From: Candidatus Saccharimonadota bacterium
GTDB lineage: Bacteria > Patescibacteriota > Saccharimonadia > Saccharimonadales > Saccharimonadaceae
Length of the DNA: 64,000 nucleotides
Reading direction: 5' to 3'
Assembly (NCBI GenBank): GCA_017433765.1
Contig: JAFRGO010000005.1
Span: 40,622-104,621, forward strand
The position numbers and the translations under genes were made by a program. Below, piece by piece: positions 33,266 through 41,646 of the stretch; within the stretch, counting starts at the first letter, position 1, and each line of letters opens with the position of its first letter. The notes under the pieces were generated by a model. That model worked only from the letters and a program-made list of their open reading frames with translations. It had not been told where the DNA came from and did not search any database.

Positions 33266-34087
33266 TTACTGGGCGAGGTCGGGAATGAGCTCGACGTGGT
33301 TGATTTTCTCGAGTTCGTCGCCGAGTTCGTGGAGGGGACCTTCGAGATCGCGACGAAAAGTCGCAGGAAGACCGATATTTTTTCTGTTGTGATCGCTGTC
33401 GCGGAAGTTATGCTTGGTATGGTCAGCAAAACTCCAGAGCCAATAGGCCGAAATAATCTCGCCGAGAACATAGGAAGTCTCGGGGCTTTGCATTTTTTGA
33501 CGGCAAAGGGAGTTGAATTCGGCGATAGGCGTGGCGAAATCCCAGAGATTGTTGATACAAAATCGGTCGTCTGCAGTGCTGTCTTGGGGGAGCTGGTAAA
33601 AGCTGAGCCAGTCTATATAGTCGGGGGAGGTCGAACGAGTCATGAGGCGAATGCGACGAAGCCGACGATGGTTGGAGAAAATAAGGTCGTGGCTAGTACC
33701 GAGGTCGATGATGGCGGGATCGTATTCGGGGCCCATGGCAATCGACATGACGAGACCCAAGAGGGAGCGATGGGCAAAATCGCCTTTGCCGACTCCGTCG
33801 TAGCGGACAAAAAAGCCGCTTTCGATGACGGAACGCAGGGTTTTGCCATTCAGGTAGGTATGGTCGAGAATGTCGAGGACTTCTTTGCGAACTTCGGAAA
33901 GCTCGCGTTCGCGGCGGACGCAGACGATAGCGAGAGCGCCAAGAGCAATAATGAAGACTTCGCCGAAGGCGTGGCCGAGAGAGTCTAGAGCGATAAGGTC
34001 GCGAATGAAGGCGACGGTAGCGATGGCAACGACGAGAAAGAGGAGGTTCTGGATTAGTTCGAGGGCAGATTTGCGGATTTTGAGCAT
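33266..34087 (-). CDS. Hypothetical protein with two N-terminal membrane helices
   Basis: 273 aa from MLKIRKSAL. Two transmembrane helices (about 10-27 and 39-56) are followed by a large cytoplasmic domain of about 210 residues with many conserved-looking Trp, His and Asp (SFYQLPQ, WSFADHTKHNFRDSDHNRKN). No family recognised. A Shine-Dalgarno AAAGGTGG lies 8 nt before this ATG; a GTG at 34099 would place the site inside the gene. It has a canonical promoter at 34165-34193, a leader of about 70 nt and its own terminator, unlike the mostly leaderless neighbours. Confidence 0.7.
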   Translation of the reverse strand: MLKIRKSALELIQNLLFLVVAIATVAFIRDLIALDSLGHAFGEVFIIALGALAIVCVRRERELSEVRKEVLDILDHTYLNGKTLRSVIESGFFVRYDGVGKGDFAHRSLLGLVMSIAMGPEYDPAIIDLGTSHDLIFSNHRRLRRIRLMTRSTSPDYIDWLSFYQLPQDSTADDRFCINNLWDFATPIAEFNSLCRQKMQSPETSYVLGEIISAYWLWSFADHTKHNFRDSDHNRKNIGLPATFRRDLEGPLHELGDELEKINHVELIPDLAQ

Positions 34088-34164
34088 GAGTAAAACCACC
34101 TTTCTAATGTAAAAATACGAGGATTTGGACGGAAAATGAGCACAAAAATCCTAGCTATGCCTCT

Positions 34165-34193
34165 ATTATAGCACAGATTAGCAAAAAAGTCAA
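34165..34193 (-). promoter_or_regulatory. Canonical promoter upstream of the 33266-34087 gene
   Basis: -35 TTGACT (34188-34193), 17-bp spacer, TGC-TATAAT (-10 at 34165-34170). It overlaps the end of typA. Confidence 0.75.
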
Positions 34194-36007
34194 TATGGTA
34201 AGCGGTTCTCCCGCTTGCGTTTGACGGGGTCGAGCTGGCGTTTGCGGAGACGGAGGGACTTGGGCGTAACTTCGAGAAGTTCGTCGTCGAGGAGAAAATC
34301 GAGGCATTGTTCAAGGGAAAGTTGGGTGTAGGGGGTGAGCTGGATGGCACCGTCGGAGGCGTGGGTGCGCATGTTGGTGAGCTGTTTTTCGCGGCAGACG
34401 TTGATATCGAGGTCGTCTTTTTTGTTGGAGAGACCGACAATCATGCCGGCGTAAACGGGGACTTGGGGCGGGATGTAGAGGACGCCGCGGGCTTGGGCCA
34501 TGTCGAGGGCGTAGGCGGTTGAGACGCCTGACTCGAAGGCGATGAGGGCACCGTTGCGTTCGGGGCGGTATTTGGCTTCGACGGGACGGTAGCCTTTGGG
34601 AATGGAGGACATGATGGCGGTGCCGCGGGTGGCGGTGAGGAGGTTGTTGCGGAGGCCGATGAGGGCGGAGGTGGTGATTTCGTAGGTGAAGCGGGTCGCG
34701 CCGGTAGAGGTCAGGTCTTGGGAGATGAGTTCGGCTTTGCGGATGCCGAGTTCTTGGGAGACGGCGCCGACGAATTCGTTGTCGACTTCGATAGTGAGAC
34801 TCTCGAAGGGCTCACATTTTTGGCCGTCGATTTCGCGATAGACGACTTCGGGGCGGCCAGCTTCGAGCTCGTAGCCTTCGCGGCGCATGGTTTCGATGAG
34901 GACGGAGAGGTGGAGCTCGCCGCGACCAGAGACGCGGTAGCCGAGGCCGTCGGGGGAGATTTTGAGAGCAATATTGGTTTCGAGTTCTTTTTCGAGGCGT
35001 TCAGCGATTTGGCGACTGGTGGTGAACTCGCCTTCTTTGCCCTTCAGGGGCGAGGTATTGGGGCCGATGTAGATGGAGAGCGTGGGCGGCTCGAGCTCGA
35101 TGGTAGGGAGAGCCGTAGGATTGTCGCCGGTGGCGATGGTGTCGCCGATGTTGGCCTCCTTCACGCCAGTAACCGCGACGATGTCGCCGGCGGTGGCTTC
35201 GAGGATTTCTTCCTTGCCGAGGCCTTTGTAGGTGAAGAGTTGTTCGATTTTGGCGGGTTTGGTGGCGCCATTCTGGAGGACTTTGACGGTCTGGCCTTTT
35301 TTGAATTTGCCACGGAAGACTTTGCCAATGGCGTATTTGCCGAGATAATTGTCGGCGGCGAGGGCGGCGACGAGGAGTTGGGCGCCGGCGCCTTCGTTGG
35401 TGTCGATGCGCGGGGCGGGGATATCGTGGACGATGGCGTCGAAAATAACGTGGAGGTCGGGGTCGAGGTCGGTGGTCAGGCCGGCGCGACCTTCGCGGGC
35501 GATGGCGTAGTAAATCGGGTAGTTGAGTTGGGACTCGTCGGTCGCGAGCTCGAGGAAGAGGTCGGCGATTTCGTCCTTCACCTCGTCGATGCGGGCGGCG
35601 GGTTTGTCGATTTTGTTGATGATGACGACGGGTTTGAGTTTCAAATCGAGGGCCTTGGACAGGACGAATTTGGTTTGGGGCATCGGGCCTTCTTGAGCAT
35701 CGACGATGAGCAGGACGCCGTCGGCCATATTGAGGGTGCGCTCGACTTCGCCGGAAAAATCGGCGTGGCCTGGGGTGTCGATGATGTTGATTTTGTAGCC
35801 GTTATAGTGGACACAAGTTTGTTTGGCGGTGATGGTGATGCCGCGTTCGTGCTCCTGGTCGCCGGAGTCCATGATGAGGGTCTGGGACATTTCGGCTTGG
35901 TTGTCGCGGAAAGTATGGGACTGCTTCAAAAGGCCATCGACGAGAGTAGTCTTGCCGTGGTCAACGTGGGCGATGATAGCGACGTTGCGAATTTTTTCGG
36001 GGTTCAT
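34190..36007 (-). CDS. typA: GTPase BipA/TypA
   Basis: 605 aa, full length. This ribosome-binding translational GTPase acts in stress and 50S assembly. G motifs: [24 protein letters not shown], followed by EF-G-like domains II, III and V and the BipA-specific C-terminal domain ([24 protein letters not shown]). The ATG is 8 nt after TATAAT (36016-36021), so it is nearly leaderless. No partner gene on the same transcript. Confidence 0.97.
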   Translation of the reverse strand: MNPEKIRNVAIIAHVDHGKTTLVDGLLKQSHTFRDNQAEMSQTLIMDSGDQEHERGITITAKQTCVHYNGYKINIIDTPGHADFSGEVERTLNMADGVLLIVDAQEGPMPQTKFVLSKALDLKLKPVVIINKIDKPAARIDEVKDEIADLFLELATDESQLNYPIYYAIAREGRAGLTTDLDPDLHVIFDAIVHDIPAPRIDTNEGAGAQLLVAALAADNYLGKYAIGKVFRGKFKKGQTVKVLQNGATKPAKIEQLFTYKGLGKEEILEATAGDIVAVTGVKEANIGDTIATGDNPTALPTIELEPPTLSIYIGPNTSPLKGKEGEFTTSRQIAERLEKELETNIALKISPDGLGYRVSGRGELHLSVLIETMRREGYELEAGRPEVVYREIDGQKCEPFESLTIEVDNEFVGAVSQELGIRKAELISQDLTSTGATRFTYEITTSALIGLRNNLLTATRGTAIMSSIPKGYRPVEAKYRPERNGALIAFESGVSTAYALDMAQARGVLYIPPQVPVYAGMIVGLSNKKDDLDINVCREKQLTNMRTHASDGAIQLTPYTQLSLEQCLDFLLDDELLEVTPKSLRLRKRQLDPVKRKRENRLPY

Positions 36008-36088
36008 GACGGTTTATTATATCATCTTTTATTAAAAAGAACAAGCATATAATCTTTTTCTAGTCTTCACTTTTTTGGAGATATGTGG

Positions 36089-36094
36089 TATAAT
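36089..36094 (+). promoter_or_regulatory. -10 box (TGgTATAAT) for tRNA-Val/tRNA-Lys
   Basis: Extended -10 ending 9 nt before the first base of tRNA-Val. The two tRNA genes are 7 nt apart and should be one transcript. Confidence 0.7.
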
Positions 36095-36103
36095 TCCTTT
36101 TAT

Positions 36104-36180
36104 GGACGCTTAGCTCAGTTGGCTAGAGCGTGTCTTTGACGTAGACAAGGTCAGAGGTTCGACTCCTCTAGCGTCCACCA
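36104..36180 (+). tRNA. tRNA-Val(GAC)
   Basis: 77 nt with encoded CCA. Acceptor GGACGCT/AGCGTCC, D arm GCTC...GAGC, anticodon stem TGTCT/AGACA with loop TTGACGT (anticodon GAC), T arm AGAGG-TTCGACT-CCTCT. All canonical. Confidence 0.95.
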
Positions 36181-36187
36181 CAGTTTT

Positions 36188-36264
36188 GGGTCGGTAGCTC
36201 AGCTGGTTAGAGCACGGGCCTTTTAAGCCCGGTGTCGAGGGTTCGAGCCCCTCCCGACTCACCA
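36188..36264 (+). tRNA. tRNA-Lys(TTT)
   Basis: 77 nt with encoded CCA. Acceptor GGGTCGG/CCGACTC, anticodon stem CGGGC/GCCCG with loop CTTTTAA (anticodon TTT), canonical T arm. A substrate for MnmA-type thiolation. Confidence 0.95.
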
Positions 36265-36364
36265 AGCAGTTCATAGAATTATTTTTATCTATTGCGCAAT
36301 CTGTAAATACCGGTTAACTCCCTTATAGAAATAGGGGGTGTTATTTTTTGAAAATATGTTATAA

Positions 36365-36395
36365 TAATAGAGTAGCCAAGCTACGCTCTTTTTAT
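36365..36395 (+). promoter_or_regulatory. Extended -10 and leader hairpin with T run upstream of 36431 gene
   Basis: TGT-TATAAT is followed by GAGTAGC-CAA-GCTACGCTC and TTTTTATT, a terminator-shaped hairpin at the very 5' end of the leader. It looks like an attenuator. About 35 nt later AAGGAGGGG leads the ATG. The 36265-36360 stretch before it holds another hairpin (CTCCCTT / AAATAGGGGG type) that may end the tRNA transcript. Confidence 0.5.
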
Positions 36396-36430
36396 TGCTG
36401 GTTATCACTATACTGAAGGAGGGGTTAGGT

Positions 36431-36976
36431 ATGAAACTCAAAATTGGTAACAAAGTCTATCTGCAGAAGTACGAGGTCGCCCATATTTTGCATGAGCTCA
36501 GTAGCTTTCCGGCGAGCATTATGCAGGAAACATTTTACGGCGATAACGGATTCTTCTTCATGAACGGTCTTGCTGATGCCTTCCAATTCGAATGCGTCTA
36601 TAAGGAACCCGAAAATATCAAATGGCTCATGAAGCAAGACTGGATCGTTGATTACGACGAGTACGCCGACATGCCACTCGCCGAGCTAGAAGCTCTCCAC
36701 GAGCGTCTCAAAACGGAACATTCTGCCGGTGTCGATGAGTTCAACGCCAAAGATGAGGCTTACAGAAAAGCACATTTTAAGGAGGAAAACGACAAGTTCA
36801 ACAAGTCCAGGCATAAAATCGCTTCGCTTGGAGACATCATCGGATTTCGCAAAGGAGAAGTCAAATTTATCTTCCCAGACGAGTATCAGAGCAAAGCCGT
36901 CGTTTCCGACACCGCCAGCGCTCCTCAGAAGAAGTCCAACTTCTTCACACGGCTATTTGGTCGTGGCGCCCAGTAA
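36431..36976 (+). CDS. Hypothetical protein, atypical codon use
   Basis: 181 aa from MKLKIGNKVYLQ, placed by the strong AAGGAGGGG 8 nt upstream; an ATG at 36395 is upstream of this site and is rejected. The N-terminal domain (about 1-75) is alpha/beta. A charged coiled-coil-like helix (about 80-125, LAELEALHERLKTEHS to AHFKEENDKF) and a basic tail with FFTRLFGRG, possibly membrane-binding, follow. No family recognised. Codon use lacks the strong GAG/GCG bias of the neighbours. Leader hairpin, full Shine-Dalgarno and tight terminator suggest acquired DNA or high regulated expression. Confidence 0.7.
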   Translation: MKLKIGNKVYLQKYEVAHILHELSSFPASIMQETFYGDNGFFFMNGLADAFQFECVYKEPENIKWLMKQDWIVDYDEYADMPLAELEALHERLKTEHSAGVDEFNAKDEAYRKAHFKEENDKFNKSRHKIASLGDIIGFRKGEVKFIFPDEYQSKAVVSDTASAPQKKSNFFTRLFGRGAQ

Positions 36977-36989
36977 TGGGCGCTTTTTT
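36966..36989 (+). terminator. Terminator enclosing the stop codon
   Basis: GCGCCCA-GTAA-TGGGCGC followed by TTTTTT. The TAA stop (36974-36976) of the gene lies in the loop, so a ribosome at the stop would cover the stem. Confidence 0.85.
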
Positions 36990-37707
36990 ATTTCAGCTTT
37001 TTCTTAAAAATTACACTCGAAAGCACAACGATGGCAATTGTGTAGATGCTAAGTATGGCGACATTTCTTGGTTCAATAAGCTCTGGATTGCTGTTCAAAA
37101 TGCTGTTCATAATTTTTATACAACTTTCAAACGGTAGAAACTCGCAAATCTTCGCGAAAGTTTCGCCGACCATATCAGCGGAAAAGTACATTCCGCTCGT
37201 AAAACAAACGAGTTGGACGACGATACTGCCGATGCCGCCAGTCGCCTTTTCGCTCACTAAGCTGCCGATTAAAATCCCGAGAGAAATAAACAAGATGGAA
37301 ATCGGGAGTGCGATGAGGACCGCGAGGAGAACGTTTATCGTTAGTGGGAGCCCCATTAAGCACGCTACGAGGAAGAAAAGAAAATTTTGGAGCAGAATAA
37401 TTGGCAAGAGCGAAAGAAGGTAGCCGAGAATATAATCTCTCGGTTTCATCGGCGAAGCGCCAAGGCGCATTAAAAGTGCAGAGCTGCGGTCTTTCGAGAC
37501 GAGTGTTGCAGTAAAGAGCGTAACGAATGAAAGTCCGAAAACTGTGATGCCTGGTGTGAAATTTTCTAGGCGGTAATTATCACTCGGAATGTTGATTTGT
37601 TGAAAAATGAAGAGCAGAAAAAGCGGGAGAGCAATCTCGAAAATGAGAGCGACGGGATCGCGAATAAGTTCTTTGAAATTTCTTTTGGCAAAACTTAGTG
37701 CGCGCAT
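36988..37707 (-). CDS. ABC-2 type exporter, permease subunit
   Basis: 239 aa with six predicted membrane helices. An N-terminal MRALSFAKRNFKELIRDPVAL elbow helix and a conserved-looking block around SALLMRLGASPMKPRDYILGY are typical of ABC-2 permeases (drug or glycan export). One-base overlap with the ATPase gene upstream. Substrate unknown. Base composition is slightly more A/T rich than the neighbours. Confidence 0.88.
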   Translation of the reverse strand: MRALSFAKRNFKELIRDPVALIFEIALPLFLLFIFQQINIPSDNYRLENFTPGITVFGLSFVTLFTATLVSKDRSSALLMRLGASPMKPRDYILGYLLSLLPIILLQNFLFFLVACLMGLPLTINVLLAVLIALPISILFISLGILIGSLVSEKATGGIGSIVVQLVCFTSGMYFSADMVGETFAKICEFLPFESCIKIMNSILNSNPELIEPRNVAILSIYTIAIVVLSSVIFKKKLK

Positions 37708-38477
37708 TATTTTTCTTCTCCCGTAGCGATTTTAACGAAGGCGTCTTCGAAAGTTTTAACTTTCGCTTTTTTGATGAGTTCTTTTGAGGTTCCAACAGCG
37801 ACAAGCTTACCGTCCGCCATGATACCAATGCGGTCGGAAAGTGCCTCGGCCTCTTCCATATAATGCGTCGTCAGGATGATTGTAACTTCTCCTTTTAATT
37901 TTTCGATTACGTGCCAGAGTTCTTTACGCGCGATGACGTCGAGACCGAGTGTCGGCTCGTCGAGGAATAGGATTTCTGGTTCATTTATGAGTGCGAGGGC
38001 AATAGAAAGTCGGCGTTGCCAGCCGCCCGAAAGAGTTTTGGCTTTTTTATTTTTCACGGATTCGAGCTTGAAGTCTTTAACGAGCGCTGCGATTTTCTCG
38101 GACTTATTTTTGATTTGATAAACGCCAGCGAGAAAATCGAGGTTTTCTAAAACGGTCAGGTTCGGAGCAACGGCGGTTTCTTGCGGCGAGACATTGAGGC
38201 GAGATTTGATTTCGATTGTATTTTTGTTAATATCGAGGCCGAGGATTTTAGTTCTGCCAGAGGTAGGCTCACATAAGCCAGTCAGCATTTTAATCGTCGT
38301 GGTTTTGCCGGCGCCATTAACGCCGAGCAAGGCAAAAAGCTCGCCGCGTTTGATTTTTAAATCTAAATTATCGACAGCGGTTTTGTCTTTGAATTTCTTG
38401 GTTACATTATCAGTCTCGATGGCATACATGTTATCTAGGAGCGCGGCCGCCGGAGCGAGGTTTCTAGGTTTGAGCAT
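37707..38477 (-). CDS. ABC-2 type exporter, ATP-binding subunit
   Basis: 256 aa. Walker A GVNGAGKTT, Q-loop SPQET, signature LSGGWQRRL, Walker B ILFLDEPTLGLD, switch His in TTHYMEEAE. It is of the DrrA/CcmA-like drug-export group. Start ATG at 38477 has GGAGAAAG 5 nt upstream; an alternative start at MYAIETDN (38429) would remove 16 residues and is possible. Paired with the permease by a one-base overlap. Substrate unknown. Confidence 0.93.
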   Translation of the reverse strand: MLKPRNLAPAAALLDNMYAIETDNVTKKFKDKTAVDNLDLKIKRGELFALLGVNGAGKTTTIKMLTGLCEPTSGRTKILGLDINKNTIEIKSRLNVSPQETAVAPNLTVLENLDFLAGVYQIKNKSEKIAALVKDFKLESVKNKKAKTLSGGWQRRLSIALALINEPEILFLDEPTLGLDVIARKELWHVIEKLKGEVTIILTTHYMEEAEALSDRIGIMADGKLVAVGTSKELIKKAKVKTFEDAFVKIATGEEK

Positions 38478-38547
38478 AGCTTTCTCCGTTATACTTAAAT
38501 TATATATGGTTTTAAGCGCCAGTCAAGGCTTATGCTTTTTGCGCAGA

Positions 38548-38581
38548 AACGGGCACCCTCGCAGTTAGTAGGTGCCCGTTT
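38548..38581. terminator. Hairpin between surface-protein cluster and ABC exporter
   Basis: AAACGGGCACC / GGTGCCCGTTT, an 11-bp stem with a 12-nt loop. The T run is short (TTT) on either strand, so termination may be inefficient. Confidence 0.6.
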
Positions 38582-38600
38582 GATGAGAAGACTCTGCTAG

Positions 38601-38918
38601 TTATTTAGCGTTGCGCTTGCGGTTAAGCAAGAAGAGCGCAGCAATCGCGGACGAGAAGAAAATCAGAAGTCCGGTAGCTAGATAATCAGTACTGGCGATG
38701 TTGAGACTTTCCGAGAAACGCCCGGTGTCCGGAACATCCGGAGCGATGGGGCGGATGAAGTCAAAAGTATCGTAGCTAGAGTTGCTGATAATGTTCCCTT
38801 CCATATCCAAAGCGGTAGCGCGAATCGTATAGGTGCCGGTCTTGGCTTTGTCTGGCATCGGGATGACGACGCGGATTTTCTTGACGTCCGGGCCGACAAG
38901 AGCTTCTAGTTCTTCCAT
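38601..38918 (-). CDS. C-terminally anchored Ig-like protein lacking a signal peptide
   Basis: 105 aa. A short beta domain (IRVVIPMPDKAKTGTYTIRAT) is followed by VPDTG, a membrane helix (about 78-97) and a final RKR, the layout of a sortase-type sorting signal. No signal peptide is present although the domain should be outside. The ATG overlaps the stop of the upstream gene (TAATG) and has AAGGAG 7 nt before it. Either it is translated by coupling, or the two genes are one protein split by a frameshift. Last gene of the surface-protein cluster. Confidence 0.65.
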   Translation of the reverse strand: MEELEALVGPDVKKIRVVIPMPDKAKTGTYTIRATALDMEGNIISNSSYDTFDFIRPIAPDVPDTGRFSESLNIASTDYLATGLLIFFSSAIAALFLLNRKRNAK

Positions 38919-39583
38919 TAGAAATCTCCTTCTGGTTCAATTTGTATATAACGTGAGTCGTCGCCCGGGTAGATGAGGTTGGGGTCGAACATGGGGTCGC
39001 CATTTTCGTCGTAAATCTGGAAGTCAATTTGGAAAGCGTCGGTGTTGTAATAAATGTCGAAAACTGGTTCGTTGTTTTCGTTGGTGCCAATATAGACGAC
39101 ACGGACGGCGTAGTGGGCGAACTCGATCGAATCTTCAAAAACTAGCGTATCGGTCCCGCCAAAAGCCTTGTAGCTTAAAATATATTCACCGTAGGCGAGT
39201 TCGTCGAAATGCTGGAGGGTATGGCTACCAGTGTGAGTCTCGAGATCTTCGATATCGAGATGGCCGAAGTCATCGGTCCAGAGTTCATAGTCCACCCATT
39301 CGCCAGTCTCGGGGTCCTTGCGCTGGAGGACGAATTCGATGCGGGAGGCGCAGGAATATTCGTATTCGATAGTTAGTGGCTCGCTCGACAAGATAATATC
39401 GTCGGCGTTGGGACTAGTGATTTTTACTGATGGGTTTTTGTCGTAAACGGATACGACGAGGTTTTCGGTGACGCTAGAAACGGCACCAGCCCCCGGGCTC
39501 GGAATCGAATAGGCGACCAGCGTCATCGCACAGACGACGATGATGCCAAAGAGCCCTAAAAGTTGTTTTTTGAGTCTTCTCAT
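38918..39583 (-). CDS. Secreted protein of the surface cluster, no anchor
   Basis: 221 aa. A signal peptide (about 8-28) and an acidic beta-rich domain rich in Asp, Glu and Tyr (NPSVKITSPNADDIILSSEPLTIEYEYSC is the start of an Ig-like fold). It has no membrane anchor itself; the anchor is in the next gene. The leader on this strand contains ATAAAAACCTAAAACAAA, nearly identical to the leader of the 41647-42234 gene. Function unknown, likely surface attachment with the neighbours. Confidence 0.7.
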   Translation of the reverse strand: MRRLKKQLLGLFGIIVVCAMTLVAYSIPSPGAGAVSSVTENLVVSVYDKNPSVKITSPNADDIILSSEPLTIEYEYSCASRIEFVLQRKDPETGEWVDYELWTDDFGHLDIEDLETHTGSHTLQHFDELAYGEYILSYKAFGGTDTLVFEDSIEFAHYAVRVVYIGTNENNEPVFDIYYNTDAFQIDFQIYDENGDPMFDPNLIYPGDDSRYIQIEPEGDF

Positions 39584-39660
39584 GCTCTACACTCTCTTTG
39601 TTTTAGGTTTTTATTTTGGTTTTGTAAAGAAATCTGCTCGCAACAGACCTGTAGCCGAAC

Positions 39661-40593
39661 CTAGACAACTAGGCGGGAGCTACGTTCTTTACGCTTCCTG
39701 ACTAGGATTATAATCCAAATCACGATTAAAGTCAATAGCAAAAGCGCAATAACGACCACGAAAATTGGCACGATGAAGACGAGGTGGGTTTCTTCGCGGA
39801 AGGAGTCGGCGGCGGTCAGGGAGAATTGGACTTGGAAGACGCCAAAGACGGGGGCGTTATCCCAGGCGGTCTTAAAACGGCGCTCGGTTTCGGGGAGAAC
39901 GGTGTAGGAAGAAGTCTCGTCGTAGAGGGTTTTGCCGAAGAGAGACTTCACAACGAAGTGGTAGGTGGCCTCGAAGTCGGTGTTGCCGGTGTTCTTTACT
40001 CTGGCGCCAGCGCCAAGACCTTCGCGGGAGAAGGGATGGGTGACGTAGTATTCGAGGATTTCGGCGGTGTTTTTGGTCGAGCCAACGCCGTGACCGACGA
40101 GGGTGAGGGCGACGCGAGAGACAGCGTTGATGCCGGCTTGGTCGGTGGAATCGTTGACGGTCTCGGCGAAGATGATGCCGTATTGGCCGCCGTCGGGGAT
40201 GTCTTCGGGGACTTTGACGCGATAGGTGATGATTTGGTCTTCGCCCGGCTCGATGGAAAAGGTCGGCTCGTGGACAAAGGAGCCGGTCTCGTCCTTGAAC
40301 TTCACCCAACGGGTGATTTGGTTATAGGAGGAGGATTTTTCTTCGTCGAAAGTGAGGTTATAGTCCTCGTCGGTCACAATATACGGCGCGGTATAGAGAC
40401 GGTAGCGGAAGGCGGAGGAGCCTTTGTTGGAGACAGTGAAGGTATAGATTTGGACGTCGCCGGCCTTGATGGTGAAATAGTTGCTAACAGGAGAAATCTC
40501 GATATTGGTGCCGCCGCTAGCAAAAGCAGGGGTAGAAAAGAAGAAGAAACCCGATAGGACTAGACTTAAAGTTAGCAAAAGACGTTTTAGCAT
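39661..40593 (-). CDS. DUF916-like (WxL-interacting-type) membrane-anchored surface protein
   Basis: 310 aa. Signal peptide (about 1-25, ending AFA), an N-terminal beta-sandwich (IEISPVSNYFTIKAGDVQIYTFTVSNKG), a second domain, a membrane helix (about 272-297) and a basic tail (VRKRKERSS). In Firmicutes such proteins bind peptidoglycan and WxL proteins. Here two other paralogues (40651-41577, 42346-43230) and two WxL-like secreted proteins are adjacent. The promoter (TTGACC-17-TAAAAT) has a short leader with a perfect AGGAGG. Family assignment is by layout and the ISP-x-PG pattern. Confidence 0.72.
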   Translation of the reverse strand: MLKRLLLTLSLVLSGFFFFSTPAFASGGTNIEISPVSNYFTIKAGDVQIYTFTVSNKGSSAFRYRLYTAPYIVTDEDYNLTFDEEKSSSYNQITRWVKFKDETGSFVHEPTFSIEPGEDQIITYRVKVPEDIPDGGQYGIIFAETVNDSTDQAGINAVSRVALTLVGHGVGSTKNTAEILEYYVTHPFSREGLGAGARVKNTGNTDFEATYHFVVKSLFGKTLYDETSSYTVLPETERRFKTAWDNAPVFGVFQVQFSLTAADSFREETHLVFIVPIFVVVIALLLLTLIVIWIIILVRKRKERSSRLVV

Positions 40594-40650
40594 AATACCT
40601 CCTGATTGTAGTAATTTTACTCTATTTTAGCGACAGGGTCAATTGTTTAA

Positions 40651-41577
40651 TTAGAATCCGGAAGCCTTTTTGTGGATGGAGAGGCGTTTGCGGACTTTTA
40701 CGACGATATAGGTGAGCAGGAAGACGAGGACAATAGCGATGACTGAGATGAACCAGACTGGGCAGAGGAAGACGACCTTGGTGAAGGTAGAAACTTCGTC
40801 GAGATAGCTAGTCGTCAAGGCGACGCGGAAGAGGCCGAGATGCGGGGAGCCGTCCCAGGCGACGACGATGTCGCGCGTAGTCTCGGGATAGATGTCGTAA
40901 ACGGCGGGGGCGTTGGCGTTGGAATAGACTTGAGAACCGTCGAAGAAATTGGTCACGCGGAGGACGCAAGAAACGGTGTTATTGACGTTGCCGGTGTTGG
41001 AGACTACGGTTTTGGCGGAGATGGGCGGAGTGAAGAGGAAGCCGTTGGCGGATTCTTCGAGAATCTTACCATCGACGCGAGTCTCGCCGGAGATTTCGGC
41101 GCTGATGATGACGCCGACGCTCTGGACGACGGAAATCGTGGCGTTCTCGGTGGATTTGTTGAGCGAGTCGATGGCAATCATGGCGTATTGGGCGCCGGCA
41201 GGAACGTCGGTCGGGATGGAAATGGTATAGGGAATATCCTTCGTAGCGCCAGGATCGAGCGAGAAAGAAGACTCGCCGAGCTCAATCCAATCAGCGATTT
41301 GGGTGAACTTCGAGGCTTCGTAAACGGGGCTATAGTTATGGTTCGAGACGCGATAAGGGATAATCGAGACGCTAAAATCGGACGAGACGGTGCCGTTGTT
41401 GTGGACGGAAACGGTGCCGGAATAGTAGGCACCTGGGTCGAAGTGAAACTTTTCCTTGCTAGGAGAAACCTCAAAAGACTGGCCAGTAGCAGCGAAGGCC
41501 GAAGATGGAGCGAGGAGAGAAAAGAAAGCTAATAAAGAGACGATAAAAGTTGTAAATATAAGATTTTTCCTAGTCAT
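40651..41577 (-). CDS. DUF916-like membrane-anchored surface protein (paralogue 2)
   Basis: 308 aa from MTRKNLIF. Same layout as paralogue 1: signal peptide (about 5-30), FEVSPSKEKFHFDPGAYYSGTVSVHNNG, GAQYAMIAIDSL block, C-terminal membrane helix with basic tail. The ATG lies exactly 6 nt after TATAAT (41584-41589), so leaderless; an ATG at 41592 contains the -10 box itself and is rejected. Confidence 0.72.
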   Translation of the reverse strand: MTRKNLIFTTFIVSLLAFFSLLAPSSAFAATGQSFEVSPSKEKFHFDPGAYYSGTVSVHNNGTVSSDFSVSIIPYRVSNHNYSPVYEASKFTQIADWIELGESSFSLDPGATKDIPYTISIPTDVPAGAQYAMIAIDSLNKSTENATISVVQSVGVIISAEISGETRVDGKILEESANGFLFTPPISAKTVVSNTGNVNNTVSCVLRVTNFFDGSQVYSNANAPAVYDIYPETTRDIVVAWDGSPHLGLFRVALTTSYLDEVSTFTKVVFLCPVWFISVIAIVLVFLLTYIVVKVRKRLSIHKKASGF

Positions 41578-41602
41578 AAAAAAATTATACATAATCTAAA
41601 AC

Positions 41603-41632
41603 AAAAAAACAACCGCGGAATGCGGTTGTTTT
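41603..41632 (-). terminator. Terminator after the WxL-like gene
   Basis: AACAACCGC / GCGGTTGTT, a 9-bp stem with a 5-nt loop followed by T7 on the minus strand. It sits just upstream of the promoter of paralogue 2. Confidence 0.85.
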
Positions 41633-41646
41633 TGGACTAGGTTAGG

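Noticed and set aside
33202..33471. 90-residue N-terminal extension of tatD
   Set aside because: It overlaps the neighbouring gene and its terminator; the canonical MYLIDSHCHLH start has a perfect leaderless promoter.
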